A stretch of 64,000 nt of DNA from Blastocatellia bacterium (GTDB taxonomy: Bacteria > Acidobacteriota > Blastocatellia > HR10 > J050): contig JALSQX010000080.1 in assembly GCA_026985075.1 (NCBI GenBank), positions 32,501-96,500 of the forward strand, read 5' to 3'. The position numbers and the translations under genes were made by a program. Below are positions 55,375-64,000 of this stretch, one piece after another (the first letter of the stretch is position 1; each line of letters begins with the position of its first letter). Under the pieces are notes generated by a model that was not told the DNA's origin, did not search any database, and was given only the letters and a program-made list of their open reading frames with translations.

Positions 55375-55438
55375 AGTACTTCCGGCCCGGGAAGAGACGG
55401 GTATTGGCGACGAGAGAGGCGCGTCAGGGAAAGAATTC

Positions 55439-55849
55439 ATGACCTCAGAATCGGTCACAGAAACGCCGCTGCGCGTGCGCTATGCAGAAACTGACCAGAT
55501 GGGCATCGTCTACCACGCCAACTTCTTCGTTTGGTTCGAGGTCGGTCGCGTCGATTACTGCCGTCGTCGCGGTCTCGATTATCACGAATTAGAGCAGCAG
55601 CAAGGTCTTCATCTGGCCGTTTGTGAGGCGCGCTGTCGCTATATTCGTCCAGCTCGATTCGACGAGGAGATCATCGTACAGACTTCGTTGAAGCGCCTGC
55701 GCCGGCGGTCGCTGACGTTTTCCTATCGCGTCCTCCGAATGACCGACCGAGCGGTGTTGGCCGAAGGAGAGACGGTTCACATCGTCGTGAACCGGGACGG
55801 CCGACCGCGCTCGCTGCCCGCCTCATTCGCCCGTTTGCTCCAGCCTTGA
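55439..55849 (+). CDS. ybgC: YbgC-family acyl-CoA thioesterase
   Basis: A 136-residue hotdog-fold thioesterase. Family motif RVRYAETDQMGIVYHANFFVWFEVGR contains the catalytic Asp and conserved Tyr/His, followed by ARCRYIRPARFDEEIIVQTSLKRL. It hydrolyses short- or long-chain acyl-CoA in the cytoplasm and in other bacteria is linked to the Tol-Pal system, but no tol genes are here. The next gene, a RodZ-like protein, follows after about 90 bases on the same strand. Confidence 0.92.
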   Translation: MTSESVTETPLRVRYAETDQMGIVYHANFFVWFEVGRVDYCRRRGLDYHELEQQQGLHLAVCEARCRYIRPARFDEEIIVQTSLKRLRRRSLTFSYRVLRMTDRAVLAEGETVHIVVNRDGRPRSLPASFARLLQP

Positions 55850-55938
55850 CAGGCGGGAGGTTTCACGCCATATTAGTCTCGGCGTGAGAGTTGGATATGC
55901 GCAGAGACGACCGAGACATCTCCAACGACAGGGGGTCA

Positions 55939-56874
55939 ATGCCCACGCTGGGTGAGCAACTCAAGCGGAAGCGCGAGGAACGCGGCATCGAATTGAGCGA
56001 GATTTCTCAGGCCACGTGCATCGGCCTTCGCTTCCTCCGCGCCATCGAAGAGGACGACTTCCAATCGCTCCCCGGAGGATTATTCACCCGCTCATTCATC
56101 CGCGCCTACGCGCGCTATGTCGGCATGGACGAAACCACGGCCATAGAGCTCTACTACCAGCAAATCGGACCTGAGGTGCAGAAATCGTATGATCTCCCGA
56201 GCACGGCTCTCCCCCATCGTGGACGCTCATCGAGTTGGGCCAATGTCACCATCGCCTCAGCCGTCTTGGTTGTCCTGGTGATTGGCGGCATCGCCGGCTG
56301 GCATTACCTTCGCCGCGCGGGGCTGACCCGGGAACCGGGTCCTGCTCCACCGACGGGCGAGGCCACCGTCGCTTCGCCCCGGCCCACCCCCGAAGAGGGC
56401 GAAGCGCGCTCGCCGCGACGGCGCGCCGGTGAGATCCCGAAGGTGACGAAAAAGCGATCGCCTTCCAGCTCACCGGAAAACAAGAAGAAAAAACAACCCG
56501 CGGAGCCCCCATCGGATGCTCGTCCTCCGCACTCACGGCCATCGACGTCCCTCACGCCTCCTCGAGTTCTGCCTACCATCTCCCGCTCGACGCCGTCTCA
56601 GTCGCGCCCCCAGCTTCGGATGAGCGTCGTCGCCCGGGGAGACTCTCAGATCTCAATTCAAACTGACGAATCAGACCCACAAACGGTGACCTTGCCCCGA
56701 GGCCACACGCGGATCTTCACGGCCAATGACCGCCTGATCATCTCCACCGATACGCCGTCACAGTTGAGTATCACCATCAATGGACACCAGATCCGGCTCC
56801 CCCCACAGACGTCGGCGACTGAGAAGGTGATCATCACTCCACACAATCTGAATCGTTTCATCGCTCACCGATAG
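55939..56874 (+). CDS. RodZ-like HTH membrane protein
   Basis: A 311-residue protein. The N-terminal HTH_25-type domain (TLGEQLKRKREERGIELSEI, TCIGLRFLRAIEEDDFQSLPGGLFTRSFIRAYARYVG) is the cytoplasmic part of RodZ, which links MreB to the membrane for cell shape. One transmembrane helix follows near residue 105 (VTIASAVLVVLVIGGIAGW), then a Pro/Lys/Ser-rich linker and a C-terminal DUF4115-like beta domain (about 215-310). The start at 55939 has AGGGGG 5 bases upstream. No mre genes are adjacent, so the cell-shape role is inferred only from architecture. Confidence 0.85.
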   Translation: MPTLGEQLKRKREERGIELSEISQATCIGLRFLRAIEEDDFQSLPGGLFTRSFIRAYARYVGMDETTAIELYYQQIGPEVQKSYDLPSTALPHRGRSSSWANVTIASAVLVVLVIGGIAGWHYLRRAGLTREPGPAPPTGEATVASPRPTPEEGEARSPRRRAGEIPKVTKKRSPSSSPENKKKKQPAEPPSDARPPHSRPSTSLTPPRVLPTISRSTPSQSRPQLRMSVVARGDSQISIQTDESDPQTVTLPRGHTRIFTANDRLIISTDTPSQLSITINGHQIRLPPQTSATEKVIITPHNLNRFIAHR

Positions 56875-56951
56875 ACGCCGGGGGTTCTGCGTTCATTGGC
56901 ACGCGCTCAGGATCCTCATTGCTCGCTGTGGCGAGCGCCAGCTTTTTGGTT

Positions 56952-56957
56952 TATAAT
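56952..56957 (+). promoter_or_regulatory. -10 element of VWFA operon
   Basis: A perfect TATAAT lies 22 bases before the first VWFA gene's ATG in an AT-rich stretch. The corresponding -35 (TGGCGA about 17 bases upstream) is poor. Confidence 0.35.
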
Positions 56958-56978
56958 GGGAACATCTGATGGGGGATC

Positions 56979-57944
56979 ATGATGATGGCCAGGCAACGAA
57001 CGATGGACATGGAGCGAAGCATCACCATCACGGTCGTCTTTGGCTTTCTCAGTCTCGCATTGCTCGGCGCGAGCGCTTGGGCTCAGGGGAATCCCCCCTC
57101 CTCGCAGCAGGCCCCTCCGGTGAGATTGGACGTGAACCTGGTCACCGTCCCGGTGACCGTCATGGATCCGTACGAACGGTTCGTGACCGGATTGCGCAAA
57201 GAACATTTCGAGATCTATGACGAGAAAGTGAAACAGGAGATCGTCTTCTTCGCCGAAGAAGATGCTCCGGTGACCATCGGCATCGTCTTCGATGTATCCG
57301 GAAGCATGAAAGAGAAAATCAACCGCGCCCGTATCGCGCTCAAGCGATTCATCGATCACTCCCATCCCGATGATGAATTCTTCCTCATCGGCTTCAACCA
57401 TCGTGCGGAATTGCTGCAGGATTTCACCAAGAGCGGCGATCAAATCACCTCGCGGTTGGTTCTGGTCGAGCCGGGTGGCCGCACGGCTCTTTACGACGCC
57501 ACTTACTTGGCCATCGAGAAGGTGGCGCACGGTCATCACCAGCGTCATGCGATCTTGATCATCAGCGATGGTCAGGACAATTCCTCACGGTACACGTATC
57601 GTCAGCTTCGTGATCTGATCAAGGAGACGGGCGTTCAGATCTATGCCATCGGCATATTCCGACTGTACAACCAATCGGTCACTGAGGTCGCCTTCGGTCG
57701 CGCCGTTCTCGAGGAGATCACCTCGATGACCGGTGGACGGGCGTTCTTCCCCAATAGTCCAATCGAGCTGGATGACGTGATCACTCGTATCGCCCTGGAA
57801 CTCCGTCATCAATATAACCTGGGATTCTATCCCACCAATGTGGCGCTCGATGGTGATTGGCACAAGCTGCGCGTGAGGGTTAAGCCGCCGCGCGGTCTGC
57901 CGCGCCTGCACGTCCGCGCCAGGGAGGGATATTATGCCAAGTGA
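56979..57944 (+). CDS. VWFA-related secreted protein (acidobacterial type)
   Basis: A 321-residue exported protein. A signal peptide (about 1-36, ending ASAWAQ) is followed by a short beta region (LDVNLVTVPVTVMDPYERF, GLRKEHFEIYDEKVKQEIVFF). A VWA domain has the MIDAS DxSxS motif in FDVSGSMKEK, a Thr/Asp-bearing PGGRTALYDAT and ILIISDGQDN. It ends NLGFYPTNVALDGDWHKLRVRV-like text, a strand typical of the acidobacterial VWFA family. Such proteins are extracytoplasmic, metal-dependent interaction modules of unknown partner. GGGGGATC lies before the ATG. Its stop overlaps the next VWFA start by 11 bases. Confidence 0.92.
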   Translation: MMMARQRTMDMERSITITVVFGFLSLALLGASAWAQGNPPSSQQAPPVRLDVNLVTVPVTVMDPYERFVTGLRKEHFEIYDEKVKQEIVFFAEEDAPVTIGIVFDVSGSMKEKINRARIALKRFIDHSHPDDEFFLIGFNHRAELLQDFTKSGDQITSRLVLVEPGGRTALYDATYLAIEKVAHGHHQRHAILIISDGQDNSSRYTYRQLRDLIKETGVQIYAIGIFRLYNQSVTEVAFGRAVLEEITSMTGGRAFFPNSPIELDDVITRIALELRHQYNLGFYPTNVALDGDWHKLRVRVKPPRGLPRLHVRAREGYYAK

Positions 57945-59016
57945 TCGCCCGCCGCGCGCCGAAGCGAGAACGGCCGCCGTCTGTAAGCCCTCCCTCTCAA
58001 GAAGGGGTGAACGTTTCATCTTCCTGTTGATGATCATCGTCGGCCTCATCGGGGGGAGCGATGCCGCCACCTTCTCGCCCGTACAGCGGAACGGAAAGCC
58101 GAGCAGCTCGACACAGCAACCTTCCGGGGCGGTCGAACTCTCCTCGGAGCTGGTCGTCCTGAACGTGACGGTGGTCAACCAGGCCAATCAGCCGATCACC
58201 GACTTGACCAAGGATGACTTCGTCGTCTACGAAGACAATGTGCGACAAGAGATCGCTTTTTTCAGCCAGGAGGAGGTGCCGGCCAGCCTGGGATTGGTCA
58301 TTGATACCAGCCGGAGCATGGCGCGGAAGTTGAATAGGGTCATCGCCGCCGCTTTGAAGCTCGTTCGCGAGAGTCACGAGGATGACGAGATCTTCGTCGT
58401 CCAATTCAAAGCGGAGGCCGAACTCCTCCACGATTTCACCAATAACATCGACGAGATCGAGGACGCGCTCAGCGATCTGGTTGCTCATGGCCAGACGGCT
58501 TTGCTGGATGCCGTCTACCTCTCTGTCGAGCATGCCCAAAAACACGGGCGCTATCGGCGAAAAGCTATCATCGTGATCACTGATGGCGAGGAGCGAGACA
58601 GCTACTACACGCGGGAACAGGTCCTCGAACTGCTGCGGGAATCGGACGTCCAGGTGTACGTGATCGGCTTCCCCCAGGGACTCGATATGGATCGCTATAA
58701 TATCTTTCGCGGGACGGGACGTCGAAAGATGGGGCGACGTGAGCGGCGGGCGCGAAAGTTGTTAGACACACTGGCCAAAGTCACTGGCGGGCGAGCCTTT
58801 TATCCCGAGCGCCTGAGCGACCTGGAGTCTATCGCCCACGCCATCGCGCATGAGCTGCGCACGCAGTATATCATCGGCTACTATCCAACCCGTTCGGAGC
58901 GGGATGGAACCTGGCGATCCGTGCGCGTGGTGGTCAAACCGGATCAGAAAGGGGGCCGACGCATCGCTCGTACGCGATCGGGTTATTATGCTACGGCTCG
59001 ACCCACCGCTCCATGA
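57934..59016 (+). CDS. VWFA-related secreted protein (acidobacterial type)
   Basis: A 360-residue relative of the preceding gene, overlapping it by 11 bases and so translationally coupled. It has a basic leader, a hydrophobic signal (FIFLLMIIVGLIGGSDA) and the N-terminal beta domain (SELVVLNVTVVNQANQPITDL). Its VWA domain has MIDAS residues in IDTSRSMARK and IIVITDGEERDS. The core carries a long insertion with RRKMGRRERRARKLLD. It ends QYIIGYYPTRSERDGTWRSVRV. It probably forms a complex with the other VWFA protein. Confidence 0.9.
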   Translation: MPSDRPPRAEARTAAVCKPSLSRRGERFIFLLMIIVGLIGGSDAATFSPVQRNGKPSSSTQQPSGAVELSSELVVLNVTVVNQANQPITDLTKDDFVVYEDNVRQEIAFFSQEEVPASLGLVIDTSRSMARKLNRVIAAALKLVRESHEDDEIFVVQFKAEAELLHDFTNNIDEIEDALSDLVAHGQTALLDAVYLSVEHAQKHGRYRRKAIIVITDGEERDSYYTREQVLELLRESDVQVYVIGFPQGLDMDRYNIFRGTGRRKMGRRERRARKLLDTLAKVTGGRAFYPERLSDLESIAHAIAHELRTQYIIGYYPTRSERDGTWRSVRVVVKPDQKGGRRIARTRSGYYATARPTAP

Positions 59017-59103
59017 TCGAGCTGCTCTTCCGCCCACGACTCGAGGGCGATCGACGTCGTTTTCCCGGCCCAATAACGAACGCTCGAGGAGGAGGCTTGT
59101 GGT

Positions 59104-60561
59104 ATGCAGAGATGGCAACGATATCTGGTGGAGGGACTCGGTATGATCATACTGCTCGGCCCACCTCTCTATGCAAAGGGTCAGGTGAAGGAACGCTGGA
59201 GCACCAGGGAGAGCCGGGAATCTCTCGGCCTGACGATATATAACATCAACCTCGGCCTGGTGACCGAGCGACGAGTGATCGAACTCCCCAAGGGCCAGGT
59301 GGAACTCCGATTCACCGACATTCCCAGGGCCATTGATGTCACTTCGGTGCAAGTGACATCGCTCACCGATCGGGATGGTCTCTCTCTCATCGAACAACAA
59401 TATCACTTCGATCCCCTCACTCCCGAGACGCTCCTGAAACACTACGTGGGGAAGGAGGTCATCCTGGTGGGCACCCGCCTGGAGGAGAACACGGAGACGC
59501 TTCAATCCCAGCGGGCCACCTTGCTCTCTTACGAGCAGAATCAGGCAGTGTGGAAGATCGGCAGCGAGATCGTGATCAATCCCTCGTATCGCGAAATCCA
59601 CTTCCCCACACTCCCTGATGGAGTGATGCCGCGACCAACCCTCGTGTGGCTCCTGAACAATGGCCATTCGGGCCGACAGACGATCGAGGTGAGTTATTTG
59701 ACCGAGGGTCTCAACTGGCACGCGCATTACATTCTCCACCTCCGACCGGAGGGAACGCAGGCCGACTTGAACGGATGGGTGACCATCACGAATCAGAGCG
59801 GAACCACCTACGAGAACGCCGACCTCAGTCTCATCGCCGGCCAACCGCGACGGGTGAGCGAACGGCCATCTCCACGTTATCCGGGAGCCATACACGCGAT
59901 GGCCGCCAAGCCTCCGGTAGAAGAACAATTCGCCGAACGGCGCTTCTTCGAATATCACCTCTATCGTCTGAGTCGACGAACGAGCCTCCCCGATCAGCAC
60001 TCCAAGCAGCTGGAGTTGATCAGTGCTTCGGACGTGCGGTTGACCAAAGAGTATGTGATTAACGGGCAACGCACCTACTATCGCCAGCGGTTACGCCCAG
60101 GCCAACCGCTCAGAGAGGACGTAGAAGTCACCGTCAGATTCGATAACACAGCGGAGAATCACCTGGGGGTGGCTCTTCCCGCCGGCGTCGTGCGCGTGTA
60201 CCAGGCGGACGCCGAAGAGCATGAGCGGTTCATCGGAGAGGATCAGATTTCACATACGCCCGAGGGAGAACCCATTCGCGTCCAGGTGGGCACGACCTTT
60301 GACATCGTCGCCGAGCGAAAACAAACCGAATATCAGAAAATGGCTGACCGCCTGTTCGAATCGGCGTTCGAGCTCACCATCCGGAATCGGAAACAGCAGA
60401 ACGTCACCGTGCTCGTCAACGAGCCCATCGGCGGCGATTGGGAGATCATCCGCGCCAATTACCCTTACGAGAAAACGTCGGCGGGATCCGTTCAATTCAC
60501 CGTGCCCGTCGCCGCTCAAGGTGAGGCGACGCTCGTGTATCGGGTGAGGGTCCGGTATTGA
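59104..60561 (+). CDS. DUF4139 domain protein, exported
   Basis: A 485-residue exported protein. A signal peptide (LVEGLGMIILLGPPLYAKG) is followed by beta-rich regions with YNINLGLVTERRVIELPKG, SYLTEGLNWHAHYIL and NGWVTITNQSGTTYENADLSLIAG. These are landmarks of the DUF4139/MuiA-type family. The C-terminal half reads RVYQADAEEHERFIGEDQISHTPEGE. Function is unknown; relatives are linked to surface or mucoidy traits. It lies 87 bases after the second VWFA gene with GAGGAGG upstream, so the three genes likely form one operon for an extracytoplasmic complex. Confidence 0.88.
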   Translation: MQRWQRYLVEGLGMIILLGPPLYAKGQVKERWSTRESRESLGLTIYNINLGLVTERRVIELPKGQVELRFTDIPRAIDVTSVQVTSLTDRDGLSLIEQQYHFDPLTPETLLKHYVGKEVILVGTRLEENTETLQSQRATLLSYEQNQAVWKIGSEIVINPSYREIHFPTLPDGVMPRPTLVWLLNNGHSGRQTIEVSYLTEGLNWHAHYILHLRPEGTQADLNGWVTITNQSGTTYENADLSLIAGQPRRVSERPSPRYPGAIHAMAAKPPVEEQFAERRFFEYHLYRLSRRTSLPDQHSKQLELISASDVRLTKEYVINGQRTYYRQRLRPGQPLREDVEVTVRFDNTAENHLGVALPAGVVRVYQADAEEHERFIGEDQISHTPEGEPIRVQVGTTFDIVAERKQTEYQKMADRLFESAFELTIRNRKQQNVTVLVNEPIGGDWEIIRANYPYEKTSAGSVQFTVPVAAQGEATLVYRVRVRY

Positions 60562-60582
60562 GATGAGGTCTACGAAGCGAAC

Positions 60583-62130
60583 TCACCGATCGGCTCGCGG
60601 CTCGAAGAAACGACTCTCGATCTCCCCAGCCATATCTTCGGCCTGCTCAATCAACGCCACGGCCTTGGCGTAAATCTGCTGCCCGAGCGCCTCATCGGTG
60701 ATCTGCTCGGAACGAGCAATGAGATCGAAGCACGCCCCCTTCACTCCAGCCATAGCCAATTGAGCGGCCAGAGCGATTCCCACCGCCAGGTCCCCGGCGC
60801 TCGTCTCCATCATGCTCCTGAGCCGGCGAAGGATTCGGACCATCTCGTCGGCCATCTCCAACGATCGGGCCACGGCGGGCGGCTCTGCTCGGTCACCGGC
60901 GCTTTCTCTTCGGTCGAGGTCAGGTTGATCAATCGACGTCCGATCATGACCATAACGCGCTTCGTCGCTGATCTTGGCGCCGAGCGCCCTCTCGAGTCCA
61001 TCCAGTTGATCAATGAGGGACTGGAGCTTTTCTCTCTCCGCGTCCGCCTGGCGGTCGCCAGACGTCAAGCGAGCGACGAGTCGTCCCATGCTGGCGGCGA
61101 GCATCCCGCTGATGGTGGCGGCGCCCGACCAGTCGGGCGCTGATGTTCCCGCTCCGAGGTGATCGATGAACCGCCTCAACGAGGCGGAGATATTCGACCC
61201 ACGCTGGGAGGTTCTCTGCCGTTGGGAGAGCGCGGCGTGAAGCCGATTCTCGAGCACCTGATCGCGGTGGACTCCACGCAACTGCAAATGACGCGCGGCA
61301 CAAGCGTCCAATGCCGCTTGAGGCACGAGCCCCACAATTTCACTCTCCTGGACGGTCACTCCATAGTAGTCAGCCTCGCGTTTGACGAACTCGAACGCCT
61401 GAAAGAGCGGCGTGGCTTCATAATTGACGAGGTTCATGGAGACCTGCACGAGACCGCGTTCTTTCAACTCGAATCCCAAGGCCTTGACGTATCGCAGGCC
61501 TCCATCACGGCCCCGCACGGCCTGGGCGATGGCCTGAGCTATGGTCACATCGGTCGTGCGCAGGTTCACGTTGAAGGCGATGAGCGGCGCGCGGGCTCCC
61601 ACGACCGTCGCGCCCGCCGTCGGATGCAAGCGACGTGGACCGAAATCGGGCGCACGATCGGCGTCCGTTTGAATGGCCTGGCGAAGACCTTCGAATTCCC
61701 CACGACGGATATAGGCCAGATCTTCCCGCTCCGGTCTGGTGGCCGCTCGTTCATAAAGGTATACGGGGATATTCAATTCTTCGGCGATGCGCCGACCGAC
61801 ACGTCGAGCCAGCTCGATGCACTCATCCATCGTCACGTTGCGGATGGGCACAAAGGGGATGACATCAGTGGCCCCAATGCGAGGATGAACGCCCTGGTGC
61901 TCGTTCAGGTCAATCAGTTCAGCCGCCTTCCGAGCGGCCCGGAAAGCGGCTTCGGCCACTGCATCGGGTTCGCCGACAAATGTAATGACCGACCGATTAT
62001 GGTCCGGGTCCATCTGTCGATCGATGACGATGACATCGGAGACCGATTCAATCGCCGAAACAATCTGCTCGACGATCGCCGGTCGCCTTCCCTCACTGAA
62101 ATTGGGGACGCATTCGACGATCTTCTCCAC
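60583..62130 (-). CDS. ftcD: Bifunctional glutamate formimidoyltransferase / FTHF cyclodeaminase
   Basis: A 515-residue fusion enzyme of histidine degradation and folate C1 metabolism. Residues 1-180 hold the formiminotransferase N domain (IVECVPNFSEGR, DRQMDPDHNRSVITFVG, EHQGVHPRIGATDVIPF) and 181-300 its C subdomain (AFNVNLRT, QVSMNLVNYEATPLFQAFE). Residues about 325-515 are the cyclodeaminase domain (SGMLAASMGRLVARLTSGD, EMADEMVRILRRL, GDLAVGIALAAQLAMAGVKG). It transfers the formimino group from formiminoglutamate to tetrahydrofolate, then deaminates it. The start is GTG at 62130 with GGAG upstream. No hut genes are adjacent. Confidence 0.94.
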   Translation of the reverse strand: MEKIVECVPNFSEGRRPAIVEQIVSAIESVSDVIVIDRQMDPDHNRSVITFVGEPDAVAEAAFRAARKAAELIDLNEHQGVHPRIGATDVIPFVPIRNVTMDECIELARRVGRRIAEELNIPVYLYERAATRPEREDLAYIRRGEFEGLRQAIQTDADRAPDFGPRRLHPTAGATVVGARAPLIAFNVNLRTTDVTIAQAIAQAVRGRDGGLRYVKALGFELKERGLVQVSMNLVNYEATPLFQAFEFVKREADYYGVTVQESEIVGLVPQAALDACAARHLQLRGVHRDQVLENRLHAALSQRQRTSQRGSNISASLRRFIDHLGAGTSAPDWSGAATISGMLAASMGRLVARLTSGDRQADAEREKLQSLIDQLDGLERALGAKISDEARYGHDRTSIDQPDLDRRESAGDRAEPPAVARSLEMADEMVRILRRLRSMMETSAGDLAVGIALAAQLAMAGVKGACFDLIARSEQITDEALGQQIYAKAVALIEQAEDMAGEIESRFFEPRADR

Positions 62131-62222
62131 CAGTCACTCCACCGAGGTTAGGGATTCCGAGCGCCCTTTCGCGCTTCCGGATGCTCCCCTCCACTGCGCC
62201 ACTGGCGACGTCCGCCCCGCGG

Positions 62223-63566
62223 TCACCGGCCGGGCTGTCGCCCAATGCGCTTGGGCCGCTTTTGTTGCCCTGTGCGCCGCTTGAGACGCTCAATGGCCAG
62301 TGTGGTCGCGCGAACCAGTTCGGCATCTTGAGCTCGAAGCAAGGGTTGCAACCGGTCAATGGCCTCTCGAGGGCCCACTCGCCCGAGCGCTTCCACGATC
62401 CACTTCAACCCGGGAAGCGAGGATTGACGAAGATAAGGATACAGATCCCTCGGATCGACTTCCAACAGATACTCATAGGCCTGCTGCCGCCGACCGGTGT
62501 CCAAGTCCAAAACGATCGCCTCGATGTACTCCCGTCGCCCCAATTTATAGAGGGCGAAGGCCTGCGCCAGTTTCACCCCATCGTTCCGCTCACGCAGCCG
62601 GCTCCGCGAAATGCGCTCGACAAATTGGGGATCGCCCACCCGAGCCAGCCCCTCGTACGCGTACCGCCGGTGATCCACTACGGCCGAAGAAAGGTTGGCC
62701 ACGAAGATATCCACGGCGGCAGGATCGCCAATCAACGCCAGAGCTTGCAAGGCCAGCTTCCTCGTTTTCAGATCCGGACTCGATCGATACACGTCCATCA
62801 GCTTGGCGACGGCAGCCTCGGATCTGAGAATCCCTATGGCCATCAACGCCTGATAGCGCACATCGGCATCATCATCATCGAGGAATGGGATGATGAATGA
62901 AGCGGCCGCCGGATCCTCCAGTTTGATGAACGTCCGCAGGATCTCGACGCGGAGGAAACTGTTGGCGAACATGAGATTCCCCAGTCTGGGAATGGCGCTC
63001 GTCGCTCGAAGCACGCCCAGAGCGCGAATAGCCGATGTCTTCACCTCCCGGTCGCGATCCCGCAGGGCGACGTTGACGAGAGCATCGATGATGCTGGGAT
63101 GCACCCGCGTATACGGCTCGACAATCGTGGCCTCATAAGTGCTCAGGAACGGATTGAGCCATTGGAGCCCTTGCCGACGCGCGGTGATGAAATCGATATT
63201 GCGCTCGATGTAATACATCACCAGCCCCACGATGGCCGCCTGCCGGACGCTGCCCTCTCCATCATCGAGAGCGGCAATCAGCGCCGGAATCGCCGCCTCA
63301 TCTTTGATCAATCCCAACGACCGCGCGGCCAGCCGTCGAACTTGGGCATCATCGTCATGGCGCAATGCCTCTATGAGCGGCTGCACGGCAATCCGTTCGC
63401 GTCGATGACCGAGCTTCTCGGCCGCTTCGCGGCGAGATTTCACCAGAGGACTATGCAGATTGGCGATCAACTCCTCGGTGGTTTGAGCGGCCGCATGGAG
63501 GGGCGCTAGTGCCAGAGAGACCCCCAGCGCCAGAATGATCAGTGAAACCTGTGGACGCGTTTCCAT
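62223..63566 (-). CDS. Exported HEAT-repeat protein
   Basis: A 447-residue protein with a signal peptide (VSLIILALGVSLALAPLHAAAQ). HEAT/PBS-lyase repeats then cover most of the length: SRREAAEKLGHRRERIAVQPLIEAL, RRLAARSLGLIKDEAAIPALIAAL, VKTSAIRALGVLRATSAIPRLGNL, VRYQALMAIGILRSEAAVAKLMDV, and about five more. The Arg/Lys-rich C-terminal tail (RRTGQQKRPKRIGRQ) is unusual. It is probably a periplasmic scaffold. The start at 63566 has AAAGGAG upstream; an upstream in-frame start at 63608 is less likely. Confidence 0.85.
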   Translation of the reverse strand: METRPQVSLIILALGVSLALAPLHAAAQTTEELIANLHSPLVKSRREAAEKLGHRRERIAVQPLIEALRHDDDAQVRRLAARSLGLIKDEAAIPALIAALDDGEGSVRQAAIVGLVMYYIERNIDFITARRQGLQWLNPFLSTYEATIVEPYTRVHPSIIDALVNVALRDRDREVKTSAIRALGVLRATSAIPRLGNLMFANSFLRVEILRTFIKLEDPAAASFIIPFLDDDDADVRYQALMAIGILRSEAAVAKLMDVYRSSPDLKTRKLALQALALIGDPAAVDIFVANLSSAVVDHRRYAYEGLARVGDPQFVERISRSRLRERNDGVKLAQAFALYKLGRREYIEAIVLDLDTGRRQQAYEYLLEVDPRDLYPYLRQSSLPGLKWIVEALGRVGPREAIDRLQPLLRAQDAELVRATTLAIERLKRRTGQQKRPKRIGRQPGR

Positions 63567-63633
63567 GGTTGCTCCTTTCGGCGAAGTCAACCACACCCAC
63601 TCTGACATCTCCCACCATCGGACAACCGTTGTA

Positions 63634-63664
63634 AGGATATGTTGACCTCCGCGCGCCTGTCAAC
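63634..63664 (-). promoter_or_regulatory. Sigma-70 promoter of HEAT-repeat gene with dyad
   Basis: Minus-strand -35 TTGACA (63663-63658) and -10 TATCCT (63639-63634) with an 18-base spacer. The spacer and -35 lie within an inverted repeat, GTTGAC (63641-63646) and GTCAAC (63659-63664), which could be a repressor site. The start would be near 63627. Confidence 0.5.
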
Positions 63665-63898
63665 GTATGGTGAGATCATTCGCCCACCCGATGCGCGCTC
63701 AGAAAAGGGCACAGGACAACCAATGATTGAGCCGGCCCGGACCTGTTTGCTCTCGCCGATGGTGATCGAATGCTCGTTCCTCGATGAGATGAGTCATCCC
63801 GGCATGCAATGGGGTGTTGTCCCGAACGCGTCAGCTCCTTGAGGAAAACATTGCTCGGGAAGGCGAGATCCCCTATGATGAGGGGAAGGAGGGAATGC

Positions 63899-64000
63899 AT
63901 GAGAGGGATCATCGCTATCCTGGCGGGGATAGGACTCTATATCTCAGCCTATTTCACGCTCGTCGCTTATGGCGTCGTGAATCCGGCGACGCGCCTGGTG
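63899..64000 (+). CDS. Membrane protein, N-terminal part (cut by window edge)
   Basis: The frame opens with an ATG behind GAAGGAGGGAATGC and encodes MRGIIAILAGIGLYISAYF followed by TLVAYGVVNPATRLV, a hydrophobic first helix. The window ends after 34 residues. The text vaguely resembles the first helix of vitamin K epoxide reductase-like proteins, but this cannot be decided here. Confidence 0.6.
   Translation, partial: MRGIIAILAGIGLYISAYFTLVAYGVVNPATRLV

Overview
The window looks like a chromosomal segment of a GC-rich Acidobacteriota bacterium, probably from a metagenome-derived assembly. The signs are two tandem VWFA-related secreted proteins of the acidobacterial type with a third decayed copy, a large TonB-dependent Oar-like receptor with a carboxypeptidase-regulatory N-terminus, and the 5' third of a 16S rRNA gene. 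No phage, plasmid or CRISPR locus is visible.

Layout. 1-1840: AT-richer, full of decayed transposases and small or truncated genes; it joins a 16S rRNA gene abruptly inside the rRNA and may be a rearrangement or an assembly chimera. 1841-2350: 16S 5' fragment and rrn promoter (minus strand). 2651-7123: accA, thiE, a putative membrane protein, an ABC exporter. 7349-16055: nine minus-strand genes (receiver-only regulator, CRP-like regulator, ECF sigma, ArsM-type methyltransferase, PiT transporter, ArsS radical SAM enzyme, DUF547 lipoprotein, TVP38 membrane protein, MerA-like flavoenzyme) that read as an arsenosugar/metalloid operon, headed by a sigma-54 promoter and palindrome. 16513-20521: NtrC-type regulator and PAS/GAF histidine kinase. 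20947-25556: sigma/zf-HC2 pair and a polyglycosyltransferase locus with a three-domain fusion. 26351-28628: a GrdB-like selenoprotein with in-frame UGA and a bacterial SECIS hairpin, an AhpD-like gene and a divergent CRP-like regulator. 28979-33104: zinc ribbon, DUF3179, VWFA remnant, B12-binding radical SAM enzyme. 33514-38361: sigma-54-promoted TonB receptor behind a degenerate sigma-54 activator. 38428-41542: cupredoxin operon, thioredoxin-like protein, CRP-like regulator. 41642-44537: sigma-54-promoted secreted metzincin (apparently frameshifted) and a PKD-repeat protein. 45182-55263: sensor kinase/regulator pair, inositol-phosphate synthase, UspA, two sodium/amino acid symporters, 2OG oxygenase, anti-sigma-like protein. 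55439-64000: YbgC, RodZ-like, two VWFA proteins plus DUF4139, FTCD, HEAT-repeat protein, start of a membrane protein.

The main theme is thiol/selenol and metalloid chemistry. ArsM and ArsS are arsenosugar enzymes, and two of the three domains of the fused glycosyltransferase belong to the families called rSAM/selenodomain-associated transferases 1 and 2, named for co-occurrence with ArsS-like proteins. A true selenoprotein lies about 2 kb upstream of that fusion's operon. The second theme is sigma-54 control: three -24/-12 promoters, each with a different palindrome 110-150 bp upstream, precede the arsenosugar-region regulators, the TonB receptor and the secreted metalloprotease. All functions are inferred by reading; no database searches were run.
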